Of a stretch of 5,863 nucleotides of DNA, positions 1 to 5,684 are shown in pieces (position 1 is the stretch's first letter; each line of letters begins with the position of its first letter). Source of the DNA: Kiloniellales bacterium. GTDB taxonomy: Bacteria > Pseudomonadota > Alphaproteobacteria > Kiloniellales > JAKSDN01. The stretch is taken from contig JAKSDN010000032.1 of the NCBI GenBank assembly GCA_022360075.1, forward strand, positions 1 to 5,863, read 5' to 3'. A model generated the notes under the pieces. That model was not told where the DNA came from and ran no database searches. It saw only the letters and a list, made by a program, of their open reading frames with translations. The position numbers were made by a program, and so were the translations under genes.

Positions 1-259
1 AGTTGAAGTAGCGCTCCGGATAGCGCTTGCCGAAGTCGATCACCTGGGTCGGACGGCCGAGGTCGGCGGTGCAGACGACGATGTCGTCGTGGCCGCTCTC
101 GGCGAGCTTGAGCAGCGTGCGCCCGGTGGAAAGCTGGGGCGAGAGCGCCAGCGAGCCGGCCATGTCCCAGGATTTCTCGTCGAAGTCCTGGGTGACCGTG
201 CTGTCTTCCGGGATCTCTCGGATCTGGCTGTGCTGCTGGTAGAGATCGCTCGCGCTCAT
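1..259 (-). CDS. Transketolase, C-terminal subunit (partial, 5' part only)
   Basis: This is the first 86 residues of the C-terminal half of a split transketolase; the gene runs off the left edge. It reads MSASDLYQQHSQIRE at the start, then the opening of the pyrimidine-binding domain: STGRTLLKLAE (about 44-54), VVCTADLGRPTQ (about 61-72) and FGKRYPERYFN (about 76-86). This matches the family pattern in which an aspartate-containing strand is followed by a PERxxN segment leading into the GIAE motif. The catalytic glutamate of that motif lies just past the window edge. In this family the subunit pairs with the N-terminal subunit to form thiamine-diphosphate transketolase, which moves a two-carbon ketol unit between sugar phosphates in the cytoplasm. 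The ATG lies 4 bases after the stop of the upstream subunit, which suggests translational coupling. The acceptor and donor sugars cannot be told. Confidence 0.9.
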   Translation of the reverse strand, partial: MSASDLYQQHSQIREIPEDSTVTQDFDEKSWDMAGSLALSPQLSTGRTLLKLAESGHDDIVVCTADLGRPTQVIDFGKRYPERYFN

Positions 260-263
260 GGCC

Positions 264-1106
264 TCAGCCTTCCTCGATCTCGGCTAGAGCCCGCGCCTTG
301 TCGGCCGGACCCAGGAAGCCCAGGTGCCACTGCCAGGTGCCTTCCATGAAGCCGACGCCCTTGCCGGCGACGGTATCGGCCAGCACAACGCTCGGCCGTC
401 CGTCCGGCTCGTTCAGGGCCGTGCTCAGCGCGGCGAAGGTCTGGTCCAGGTCGTGGCCGTCGTCCAGATGCAGGACGCGCCACCCGAAGGCCGCCCACTT
501 CTCGTCGAGCGGCCGCGTGTCCATGATGTCGGCCGTCGCGCCGTCGGAGCCGACCTTGTTGATGTCGACGATGCCCACCAGGTTCTCGAGGGCGAAGTTC
601 GGCGCCGAGACGGCCGCTTCCCAGACCTGGCCTTCGGTCATCTCGCCATCGCCCATCAGGCAGACCACGCGCGCCGGCGAGCCGCGCCGCTTCAGGCCGA
701 GCGCCATGCCGACCGAAACCGAAAGGTTGTGACCGATGGAGCCGGACGAGAAGTCGACGCCCGGCACCTTGCGCATGTCCGGATGGTCGCCCAGCGGGCT
801 GCCCAGGCGGGTGTAGTCCTCCAGCCAGCCGCTGTCGAAGAAGCCGAGATCGGCGAGCACCGGATAGAGTGCGATCGCCGCGTGGCCCTTGCCCATGGTG
901 AAGCGGTCGCGGTCGGCCCATCGCGGCTCGTCGGGGCGCGTGTGCAGGAGCTGGTAGTAGAGCACCGTCAGGATCTCGGCGATCGAGAAGGCCGAGCCGT
1001 AGTGGCCGGAGCCGCAGACGTCGGTCTGATTGACCACCTCGCGCCGGATCAGCTTGGCTTTGTCGCGAAGCAGGTCGGGACTGGCTTGATGCGGGCTTCT
1101 GGACAA
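264..1106 (-). CDS. Transketolase, N-terminal (thiamine diphosphate-binding) subunit
   Basis: The 280-residue product is the usual length for the free-standing N-terminal half of a split transketolase. Visible landmarks are GSGHYGS (32-38, His35), MGKGH (71-75), SGSIGHNLSVSVGMALG (121-137), the thiamine diphosphate/Mg signature GDGEMTEGQVWEA (152-164) ending at Asn183 in VDIN, GHD (217-219) and GKGVGFME (248-255) followed by WQWH (258-261). With the C-terminal subunit it should form a cytoplasmic enzyme that transfers ketol groups between sugars or sugar phosphates. The start is a TTG at 1106 with a purine-rich GAGAGAG 9 bases upstream; no ATG or GTG fits before the conserved helix. It follows the SDR gene by 23 bases and precedes the C-terminal subunit by 4, so the three genes look like one operon. 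1-deoxyxylulose-5-phosphate synthase is unlikely because it is a single long chain. The physiological substrate is unknown. Confidence 0.93.
   Translation of the reverse strand: MSRSPHQASPDLLRDKAKLIRREVVNQTDVCGSGHYGSAFSIAEILTVLYYQLLHTRPDEPRWADRDRFTMGKGHAAIALYPVLADLGFFDSGWLEDYTRLGSPLGDHPDMRKVPGVDFSSGSIGHNLSVSVGMALGLKRRGSPARVVCLMGDGEMTEGQVWEAAVSAPNFALENLVGIVDINKVGSDGATADIMDTRPLDEKWAAFGWRVLHLDDGHDLDQTFAALSTALNEPDGRPSVVLADTVAGKGVGFMEGTWQWHLGFLGPADKARALAEIEEG
268..275 (-). promoter_or_regulatory. Ribosome binding site for transketolase C-terminal subunit
   Basis: On the minus strand this reads GAGGAAGG, 8 bases before the ATG at 259. It is embedded in the last codons of the N-terminal subunit gene. 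It fixes the start codon and supports coupled translation of the two halves. Confidence 0.7.
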
Positions 1107-1129
1107 GGGCCGGATCTCTCTCGCGCTCG

Positions 1130-1876
1130 CTAGTGGATGTGCATGCCGCCGTTGACGTCGATCGTCGCCCCGGTGACGTAGGCCGAGAGATCGGATGCCA
1201 GGAACAGGCAGATGTCGGCGACGTCCTGCGGCTGGCCGAGGCGGCCGAGCGGAATTGACCGGGTGATCTCGGCCTTACGCCCCTCGGTCAGCAGACCGCC
1301 GGTGATGTCCGTCTCGATCAGGCCCGGCGTAACGGCGTTGACCCGGATGCCGTGGGGGCCCAGTTCGCGGGCCATCGCCCGCATCAATCCGAGGATGCCG
1401 GCCTTGGCGGCGCTGTAGTGCGGCCCGCCGAAGATTCCGCCGCCGCGCTGCGCCGAGACGCTGGAGACGCAGATGATCGAGCCGCTGCCGCGCTCGCGCA
1501 TCGTGGGCACGACCGCTTGCGACAGCTGCAATGTGCCGCGCAAGTTGACGTCCGTGACCGCGTCGTAGTCGTCCGGCTTGATCTCCATCAGCTTGAGCGG
1601 CTGGGTGATGCCGGCGTTGTTGACCAAGATGTCGATCGGGCCGAGCTGTTCGGCGATCCGTGCGACGGCCCGGGTGCAGGCATCGCGATCGGCGACGTCG
1701 CAGGCGAGGCCTAGATGACCCTCGCCGAGGCCTTCGGCGGCCGTGATAGCGTTGCTCTCGTCAAGGTCCAGAATAGCGACCTTCGCGCCTTGCGCGACCA
1801 TCGCCCGCGCGCTGGCCAGGCCGATCCCGCGTTTCGAGGCCGCGCCGCTGACCGCGGCGACCTTGCCTTGGAGCAT
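1130..1876 (-). CDS. SDR family NAD(P)-dependent oxidoreductase
   Basis: This 248-residue protein is a classical short-chain dehydrogenase/reductase: one Rossmann domain of standard length. The glycine-rich cofactor loop is GAASKRGIG (11-19). Asp37 at the end of the second strand (ILDLD) suggests NAD over NADP. NNAG is at 86-89, Asn111 is the structural asparagine, and Ser139, Tyr154 and Lys158 form the catalytic set. The serine-tyrosine gap is two residues longer than in FabG because of a GGG insertion. PGLIETD (184-190) and the C-terminal VTGATIDVNGG (234-244) are also typical. It probably interconverts an alcohol and a ketone on a sugar, polyol or similar substrate. FabG-like ketoacyl reduction is possible from sequence alone, but the transketolase neighbours argue for carbohydrate chemistry. 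The ATG at 1876 is the only start before an upstream in-frame stop; GAGGGAGG (1888-1881) lies ahead of it. It is the first gene of the operon. Confidence 0.92.
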   Translation of the reverse strand: MLQGKVAAVSGAASKRGIGLASARAMVAQGAKVAILDLDESNAITAAEGLGEGHLGLACDVADRDACTRAVARIAEQLGPIDILVNNAGITQPLKLMEIKPDDYDAVTDVNLRGTLQLSQAVVPTMRERGSGSIICVSSVSAQRGGGIFGGPHYSAAKAGILGLMRAMARELGPHGIRVNAVTPGLIETDITGGLLTEGRKAEITRSIPLGRLGQPQDVADICLFLASDLSAYVTGATIDVNGGMHIH

Positions 1877-1889
1877 GCATCCTCCCTCG

Positions 1890-1919
1890 CCCGGCCGGGT
1901 AGCGTCTCTGGGCGCCCAG
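1890..1919. promoter_or_regulatory. Two perfect palindromes in the SDR operon leader (possible operator)
   Basis: CCCGGCCGGG at 1890-1899 is a perfect 10 bp palindrome, and CTGGGCGCCCAG at 1908-1919 is a perfect 12 bp palindrome; their centres are 19 bases apart. They sit between the SDR ribosome binding site and the LysR promoter, so they would lie in the leader or promoter of the SDR-transketolase operon. A regulator could bind them as DNA, or they could fold in the leader RNA. Short GC palindromes are fairly common by chance in DNA this rich in GC, so this is tentative. No convincing minus-strand -10 element was found to place the transcription start. Confidence 0.3.
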
Positions 1920-1963
1920 GCCGGTTCTTCTGCTTAGGCAACAGCTAGGGCCGGGCCGCCGCC

Positions 1964-1993
1964 TTGACAAACGCGAACTTCTATCGGTTTGAT
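1964..1993 (+). promoter_or_regulatory. Putative sigma70-type promoter of the LysR gene
   Basis: A consensus TTGACA (1964-1969) is followed after 18 bases by TTTGAT (1988-1993), a four-of-six match to the -10 consensus. This would start transcription near 2000, giving a leader of about 16 bases to the ATG at 2016. A dyad CAAAC-N14-GTTTG (1968-1972 and 1987-1991) overlaps both elements and could be an autoregulatory site; its arms are only 5 bases. The reverse strand of TTGACAA reads TTGTCAA, so the same element could also act as a -35 toward the SDR operon, though no good -10 follows it in that direction. Confidence 0.45.
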
Positions 1994-2003
1994 GAATTTT
2001 CTT

Positions 2004-2009
2004 CAGGAG
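2004..2009 (+). promoter_or_regulatory. Ribosome binding site deciding the LysR gene start
   Basis: CAGGAG lies 6 bases before the ATG at 2016. The earlier in-frame TTG (1989) and ATG (1992) lack such a site and fall in or beside the predicted -10 element, so 2016 is preferred. Confidence 0.65.
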
Positions 2010-2015
2010 TCATCG

Positions 2016-2939
2016 ATGCCTTGGCGCCCTAGCATGCGCGGCCTTGCCGCTTTCGACGCCGTCATGCGGACGGGCAGTTTCGCGGCTGCGGCGGATGAGC
2101 TCAACGTCACGGCGTCCGCCGTTTCCCATCGTATCAAGGGGCTGGAGGCTTTCCTCGGAGTCCAATTGTTTAATCGCGTTCATCGACAGGCGACCCCGAG
2201 CGAGGCGGCGATCGAATACCACGCCCACATCGGCCGGGCCTTTGCCGACATCGAGCGTGCCACCGTGCGGCTCGTGTCGATGAGCCGGGAGGACGCCCTT
2301 TTCGTCCACGCCTCGCCGACTTTCGCCACGCAATGGCTGATGCCGCGGCTCAGCGGGTTTTTCCAGGCTTATCCCGAGTTGGACGTGCGTGTCACCGCGA
2401 CCCCGCAGCCGGCCGACCCCGAGAAGGACGACATCGACGTCGATATCCGCTACGGCGACCGCTACGGGCCCGGCATCGTCGCCGAGCCGCTCTGCGAGGA
2501 ATGGGTGATCCCGATGGCGAGCCCGTCCCTGTTCGCCGGCGGTGGCGCCGACGGACTCGACCTGCTTCGGCGGGAGACGTTGATTCACTCGACGAAATGC
2601 CTGGTGCAGTGGTCCGACTGGCTGGCGCGCTACGCCCCCGACCTGGCACTCGATCTGACGCGCGGCCCGAAGTTCGATCGCTCGTTCCTCTCCATCGGGA
2701 CGGCGAAGGATGGCCTGGGCGTCTGCCTGGAGAGCACGCTACTGAGCTTTCCGGATTTGGAAAGCGGCGCCCTGGTCCCTCTGTTCGGCATGCAAGGCAT
2801 CGCCATCAAGGGGCACTACCTGGCCGTGCCGCGCCAGAAGCGAGGGTTGGACAAGATCCTGCATTTCCGGCGCTGGCTGCGCGCGGAGCTGGAGCGAGCC
2901 TCGAATTGGGTCACGCCGCTCCTGTCCGATAGTCCATGA
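2016..2939 (+). CDS. LysR family transcriptional regulator, GcvA-like
   Basis: The 307-residue protein has normal LysR length. The N-terminal winged helix-turn-helix (about 7-66) contains GLAAFDAVMRTGSFAAAADEL, then VTASAVSHRIKGLE as recognition helix and linker, and LFNRVHRQATPSE. The effector-binding domain (about 93-295) opens with HASPTFATQWLMPRLSGF (98-115), the pattern seen in the GcvA/AmpR-like branch, followed by DIDVDIRYGD (139-148). There is no membrane segment; it should act in the cytoplasm as a tetramer. It is divergent from the SDR-transketolase operon, the usual layout for a LysR protein that controls its neighbour and itself, so that operon is the likely target. The downstream lactonase operon converges on it and may or may not be a target. 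The inducer is unknown; similarity to GcvA does not imply glycine as effector. The start at 2016 rests on the CAGGAG site. Confidence 0.93.
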   Translation: MPWRPSMRGLAAFDAVMRTGSFAAAADELNVTASAVSHRIKGLEAFLGVQLFNRVHRQATPSEAAIEYHAHIGRAFADIERATVRLVSMSREDALFVHASPTFATQWLMPRLSGFFQAYPELDVRVTATPQPADPEKDDIDVDIRYGDRYGPGIVAEPLCEEWVIPMASPSLFAGGGADGLDLLRRETLIHSTKCLVQWSDWLARYAPDLALDLTRGPKFDRSFLSIGTAKDGLGVCLESTLLSFPDLESGALVPLFGMQGIAIKGHYLAVPRQKRGLDKILHFRRWLRAELERASNWVTPLLSDSP

Positions 2940-2958
2940 GCGGGGAGACCGTCCGCTC
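2938..2958. terminator. Weak stem-loop at the convergent gene junction
   Basis: GAGCGG (2938-2943) can pair with CCGCTC (2953-2958) around a 9-base loop; an alternative pairing is GGGAG (2943-2947) with CTCCC (2956-2960). It starts within the LysR stop codon and lies between two convergent genes, where a terminator is expected. No T-run follows, so it is not a standard intrinsic terminator. The rest of the 131 bp gap to the lactonase stop shows only a looser CCGATC/GATCGG pairing (2959-2964 with 2984-2989) and no credible gene. Confidence 0.25.
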
Positions 2959-3070
2959 CCGATCCCGCATCGCGGTAAGAGACGATCGGCGAGATGAGAG
3001 CCTGCGCGTCACGCTACGGTCAAGCTGGTCGTCGATCTGGCCCCGGTCAGTCTGTGTCCTTCGATGAGTC

Positions 3071-4036
3071 TTATCCAAGACCGCTGTAATTCGGCGCCAG
3101 ACCAGGCCGTGGCCAGGGCAGGGCGATCAGCCGGCCGCTGCCGGAAAGCGTGATGAAGGCGGTCTCGAGGCCTTTGCCGCCGAAGCAGATGTTGGTCGGC
3201 AGAGGATCGGGCAACTTGACGAATTCGGTCTTTGAACGGCCGGGTGAGACGATGGTGATGCCGCCGCTGATCAACGTGCCGATGCAGATCCTGCCGTCTG
3301 CTTCCACGGCAAGCGAGTCGAAGATCTGGTAGCCGGGCAGGCCGACGACCAGCGCGCCGCCGTTGGGCGATGGCCAGTCCTGCTTGCGAATCCGGCCCGG
3401 CGCTGTGACCTCGAAGGCCCACAAGCGCGCCGTCTGGGATTCGGCGACATAGAGGCGTTTGCCATCGGGCGACAGGCCGATCCCGTTGGGCGTGACCATC
3501 GGGAAGATGACCCGCTCGATAGCGCTTCCGTCGGCCTTGGCGTAGTACACGGCGCCACGATCGATCGTGCGCTCCCGGTACTTGCCGAGATCGGTGAACC
3601 AGAAGCCGCCCGCGCTGTCGAAGACGATGTCATTGGGACCGTTGAGCGGTCCGGCCTCGCTCCCCGTGTAGAGCACCTCGACGGCGCCGCTTTTCAGATC
3701 GACCCTTTCGATCCGGCCGCCGTCGTAGGTTGCGTCCGCAACAGTGGGGGCGGGCCGCAACACCCCCCGGTCTTCGATCCAGTCGAAGCCACCGTTGTTG
3801 CAGACATAGGCTCGGCCATCGGGCCCGATGGCCAAACCGTTCGGGCCGCCGCCGAGCCGGGCAACCTCGGCTTTCGCGCCATCCGCTGCGACGCGGGTCA
3901 GAGTCCCGCGGGCGATCTCGACAAGCAAGACCGAGCCGTCGGCCATCGCCACGGGTCCTTCCGGAAACCGCAGGCCGGCGGCAAGCGCGCTCGCCTGAGC
4001 CGGGAGCGGTTCGAGCCGGTCGTTCTCAAGCGCCAT
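3071..4036 (-). CDS. SMP-30/gluconolactonase/LRE family lactonase
   Basis: This 321-residue protein is a six-bladed beta-propeller lactonase of the SMP-30 (regucalcin/gluconolactonase) type. The four expected metal-site positions are present by comparison with human SMP-30: Glu26 in RFPEGPV, Asn135 in NGPNDIVFD, Asn184 in TPNGIGLSPDG and Asp240 in FDSLAVEADG. Other family signatures are GGGPNGLAIGPDG (62-74) and the C-terminal TNICFGGKGLETAFIT (281-296). Such enzymes use a divalent metal to hydrolyse sugar-acid lactones such as gluconolactone; some homologues hydrolyse other esters. No signal peptide is visible, so it should be cytoplasmic. The ATG at 4036 has only a weak ribosome binding site; another ATG at 4049 is out of frame and stops after seven codons. 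The gene starts 26 bases after the PLP-enzyme stop, so the two are probably cotranscribed. The lactone it acts on is not evident. Confidence 0.9.
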   Translation of the reverse strand: MALENDRLEPLPAQASALAAGLRFPEGPVAMADGSVLLVEIARGTLTRVAADGAKAEVARLGGGPNGLAIGPDGRAYVCNNGGFDWIEDRGVLRPAPTVADATYDGGRIERVDLKSGAVEVLYTGSEAGPLNGPNDIVFDSAGGFWFTDLGKYRERTIDRGAVYYAKADGSAIERVIFPMVTPNGIGLSPDGKRLYVAESQTARLWAFEVTAPGRIRKQDWPSPNGGALVVGLPGYQIFDSLAVEADGRICIGTLISGGITIVSPGRSKTEFVKLPDPLPTNICFGGKGLETAFITLSGSGRLIALPWPRPGLAPNYSGLG

Positions 4037-4062
4037 CCCGGTTTTCCATGACCTTTGGCCGA

Positions 4063-5334
4063 TCAGCTTCCATAACGAACCTGCCGCGCGTTCCTTTCAA
4101 GTTTCTCGGCTTTCGCCCGCGCCAGCGTATGGGCGAGATCGGCTATGAAGTCGTCGATGATGGCGCCGTGCCTGAAGTTGAGCAGCAGGTTCAAGCCGGG
4201 CGGATCGACCAGAGGACCGAACTGCCATCCTTCGGCCGCCATGGCGTCGCGCAGCGCGGCCATGGCGAAGGTTCCGTCACCGCCGATGCCTACGATACCG
4301 GCCATCGGACAGCCGAGGACGTGAACGCCGTCGAGCTTGGCGATCTCGGCGACAAGGCGGCGCCTGACGTGCAGGATCGCCTCGACCCGCTCGCAGTAGC
4401 CTTCGTAGCCAAGGTAGTTCATCACCGCCCAGGCGGAGGCGACGGCGCCGCCCGGCCGCGAGCCGGCGACGGTCATCGTCGTGAACTCGCCGCTCGGCCA
4501 GTCGCTGAACGAGAAGTGCTGAAAGCGGGACAGCGCCGCGTCACACAAGAGCAGCAGCGAGGCGCCCCGACTGGTGTAGCCGTACTTGTGGAGGTCGGCC
4601 GAAATGGAGGTGACACCGGGAACGGAGAAGTCGAACGCCGGCACCGGCTCGCCCAGGTCTTGGGCGAAGGGGAGGAAGAAGCCGCCGACGCAGGCATCGA
4701 CGTGCAGCCAAAGCCGGTGTTCGCGCGCCACTTCGGCCAGCTCGGCGATCGGATCGACACTGCCGATCGGATAGGCCGGCGCCGAGCCGACGATCATGAT
4801 CGTGTTCTCCGTAATGGCGGCGGTCATGGTCGCAGGGTCGGCGCGAAAGCCCGAATCGGTCGGGACGCGTACGACGCGCAGCCCCAGCATCTCGGCGGCC
4901 TTGTTGAAGGCGGCGTGGCAGGTTCGGGTAACGACGATCTCCCCGGGACCCCGCACGGGCCGCTCGGCTCGTGCCCAGTCCCGGGCGGTCTTGACGGCCA
5001 GGACGATGCTCTCCGTACCGCCGGACGTGATGGTGCCGCCGGCTCCCTCCGGCGCGTTCAACAGCTCGAGCCCCATCGCGACGACCTCCTCGGCCATCGT
5101 CGGCAGGCTGGGGTAGAGAAGGTTGCCGTAGAGGAGATTGTCGCCCTGGAACAGGCTGTAGGCTTCCCAAGCAACGTTCGCCACATCCTCGCCCGCGTTG
5201 TAGGAGGCCTTGAGGTTCCGGAGGTCGTTCCAGTCGAGATCGCCGGCGCGACGCCGGTTCAGCTCCTCGCGCAGATCCGACCAGGATCGACCCTCTCGGG
5301 CGAATCTCCGATTGCTTGCGACGCGGTCTCCCAA
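4063..5334 (-). CDS. PLP-dependent group II decarboxylase / sphingosine-1-phosphate lyase-like enzyme
   Basis: The protein is 423 residues from the TTG at 5334. It is a fold-type I PLP enzyme resembling sphingosine-1-phosphate lyase. Landmarks are GNLLYPSLPTMAEEV (about 70-84), TSGGTES (103-109), HAAFNKAAEMLG (140-151, His140 stacking on PLP), GSAPAYPIGSVDPI (183-196), HVDACVGGF (211-219, Asp213 binding the pyridine nitrogen), SADLHKYGY (245-253, Lys250 forming the Schiff base) and AGSRPGG (290-296). Known relatives cleave long-chain base phosphates to an aldehyde and phosphoethanolamine, or decarboxylate amino acids. There is no membrane anchor, so it should be soluble. An in-frame extension to a GTG at 5529 exists, but those 65 codons have low GC3, cross AT-rich promoter-like DNA and look non-coding. 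AGGAG lies 8 bases before the TTG. It heads an operon with the lactonase, which suggests a small-molecule substrate rather than a sphingolipid. Confidence 0.88.
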   Translation of the reverse strand: MGDRVASNRRFAREGRSWSDLREELNRRRAGDLDWNDLRNLKASYNAGEDVANVAWEAYSLFQGDNLLYGNLLYPSLPTMAEEVVAMGLELLNAPEGAGGTITSGGTESIVLAVKTARDWARAERPVRGPGEIVVTRTCHAAFNKAAEMLGLRVVRVPTDSGFRADPATMTAAITENTIMIVGSAPAYPIGSVDPIAELAEVAREHRLWLHVDACVGGFFLPFAQDLGEPVPAFDFSVPGVTSISADLHKYGYTSRGASLLLLCDAALSRFQHFSFSDWPSGEFTTMTVAGSRPGGAVASAWAVMNYLGYEGYCERVEAILHVRRRLVAEIAKLDGVHVLGCPMAGIVGIGGDGTFAMAALRDAMAAEGWQFGPLVDPPGLNLLLNFRHGAIIDDFIADLAHTLARAKAEKLERNARQVRYGS

Positions 5335-5342
5335 ATCCTCAT

Positions 5343-5347
5343 CTCCT
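5343..5347 (-). promoter_or_regulatory. Ribosome binding site supporting the TTG start of the PLP enzyme
   Basis: AGGAG on the minus strand lies 8 bases before the TTG at 5334, where GC-rich family-like coding begins. The alternative starts at 5529 (GTG), 5445 (ATG) and 5379 (GTG) have no comparable site. An ATG lying between AGGAG and the TTG is out of frame. Confidence 0.55.
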
Positions 5348-5430
5348 GGTTTGCGATGGCTTGGGCTATCGCGACCTCTCACGGGCGGAAGGCCGCTTGG
5401 TCGATCCCATCGGGTATCGCTGTCCGGTTC

Positions 5431-5525
5431 TTTTTGATATATCATAATGGTGTTGTCAAATCGCTGTCGCCCATTCGGTTCATGGTGCCTCAAAAAATAT
5501 CTGATATATAAATAGTTAATGGCAA
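5431..5525 (-). promoter_or_regulatory. Promoter/operator region of the PLP enzyme-lactonase operon
   Basis: On the minus strand a consensus TTGACA (5459-5454) is followed after 17 bases only by a poor -10 (CAAAAA, 5436-5431). Farther up, TTGCCA (5525-5520) is followed after 18 bases by GATATT (5501-5496), a better pair. A perfect palindrome TGATATATCA (5435-5444) lies mainly in the spacer of the first promoter and extends to a 16 bp imperfect dyad (5432-5447). A second palindrome, ATATCTGATAT (5497-5507), overlaps the -10 of the other. Both share TGATATAT, 67 bases apart. Symmetric sites over promoters are typical repressor operators; the regulator is not identified here. AT-rich palindromes can also arise by chance. 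Confidence 0.4.
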
Positions 5526-5625
5526 ACACTCATGGCCCAACGAGATCCGATAAGCTGATGAAAATTTTGCTATCACATAATTGTTGCGAGACAGTGCTTC
5601 TGGTGTTACCGAATTAGACGCTACC

Positions 5626-5666
5626 GCCTCGCGGCCATCGCTTGCGTCGGAAGCGGATGGCGAGGC
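5626..5666 (+). promoter_or_regulatory. Bulged stem-loop in the ABC transporter leader
   Basis: Three stacked stems pair: GCCTCG (5626-5631) with CGAGGC (5661-5666), CCAT (5635-5638) with ATGG (5657-5660), and CGCTT (5639-5643) with AAGCG (5651-5655), closing a 7-base loop. That is 15 base pairs with a 3-base bulge on the left and a 1-base bulge on the right. It ends 9 bases before the ribosome binding site and 18 before the ATG. No T-run follows, so a standard intrinsic terminator is unlikely. It may be a leader RNA control element, an mRNA-stabilising hairpin or a copy of a dispersed palindromic repeat. Confidence 0.45.
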
Positions 5667-5675
5667 ATCGCGTGT

Positions 5676-5680
5676 GGGAG
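5676..5680 (+). promoter_or_regulatory. Ribosome binding site of the ABC ATPase gene
   Basis: GGGAG lies 4 bases before the ATG at 5685, a slightly short spacing. The later in-frame ATG at residue 24 has no better site, so 5685 is preferred. Confidence 0.5.
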
Positions 5681-5684
5681 AGGC

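Larger units (their letters stand above)
5335..5684. other. Divergent intergenic region with AT-rich core
   Basis: These 350 bases separate the PLP-enzyme operon from the ABC transporter gene. Roughly 5430-5600 is distinctly AT-rich against the GC-rich surroundings, as expected for divergent promoters. On the plus strand CATAAT (5576-5581) resembles a -10 element for the ABC gene, but no good -35 stands ahead of it. AAAATTTT (5561-5568) is a small AT palindrome. The part next to the ABC gene holds a strong stem-loop, listed separately. An eight-codon reading frame from the ATG at 5532 is too short to call a gene. Confidence 0.6.

Noticed and set aside
256..921. A 221-codon minus-strand frame overlapping the transketolase N-terminal gene
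   Set aside because: It is a frame-shifted reading of the same gene, rich in Arg and Gly, with no independent support.
324..1133. A 269-codon plus-strand open frame opposite the transketolase N-terminal gene
   Set aside because: Its composition is biased and has no motif; the minus strand carries the full transketolase signature. It is a shadow frame.
2010..2588. A 192-codon minus-strand frame inside the LysR gene
   Set aside because: It is antisense to a well-supported LysR regulator and contains no known domain.
2938..2958. A strong bidirectional intrinsic terminator between the convergent genes
   Set aside because: The stem is only 6 bp with a 9-base loop and no T-run on either strand, so it was kept only as a weak stem-loop.
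3009..3422. A minus-strand frame extending past the lactonase stop into the convergent gap
   Set aside because: Most of it is an out-of-frame reading of the lactonase; the tail in the gap has no family resemblance and no ribosome binding site.
5435..5444. TGATATATCA as an FNR or CRP site
   Set aside because: FNR and CRP half-sites need 4 to 6 bases between them; here the half-sites are adjacent, so the spacing does not fit.
3730..5511. A 593-codon open frame on the plus strand, antisense to the PLP enzyme and the start of the lactonase
   Set aside because: It has no recognisable domain and is rich in Arg, Gly, Ala and Pro, and it lies opposite two genes with clear family motifs. Long antisense frames are expected in GC-rich DNA.
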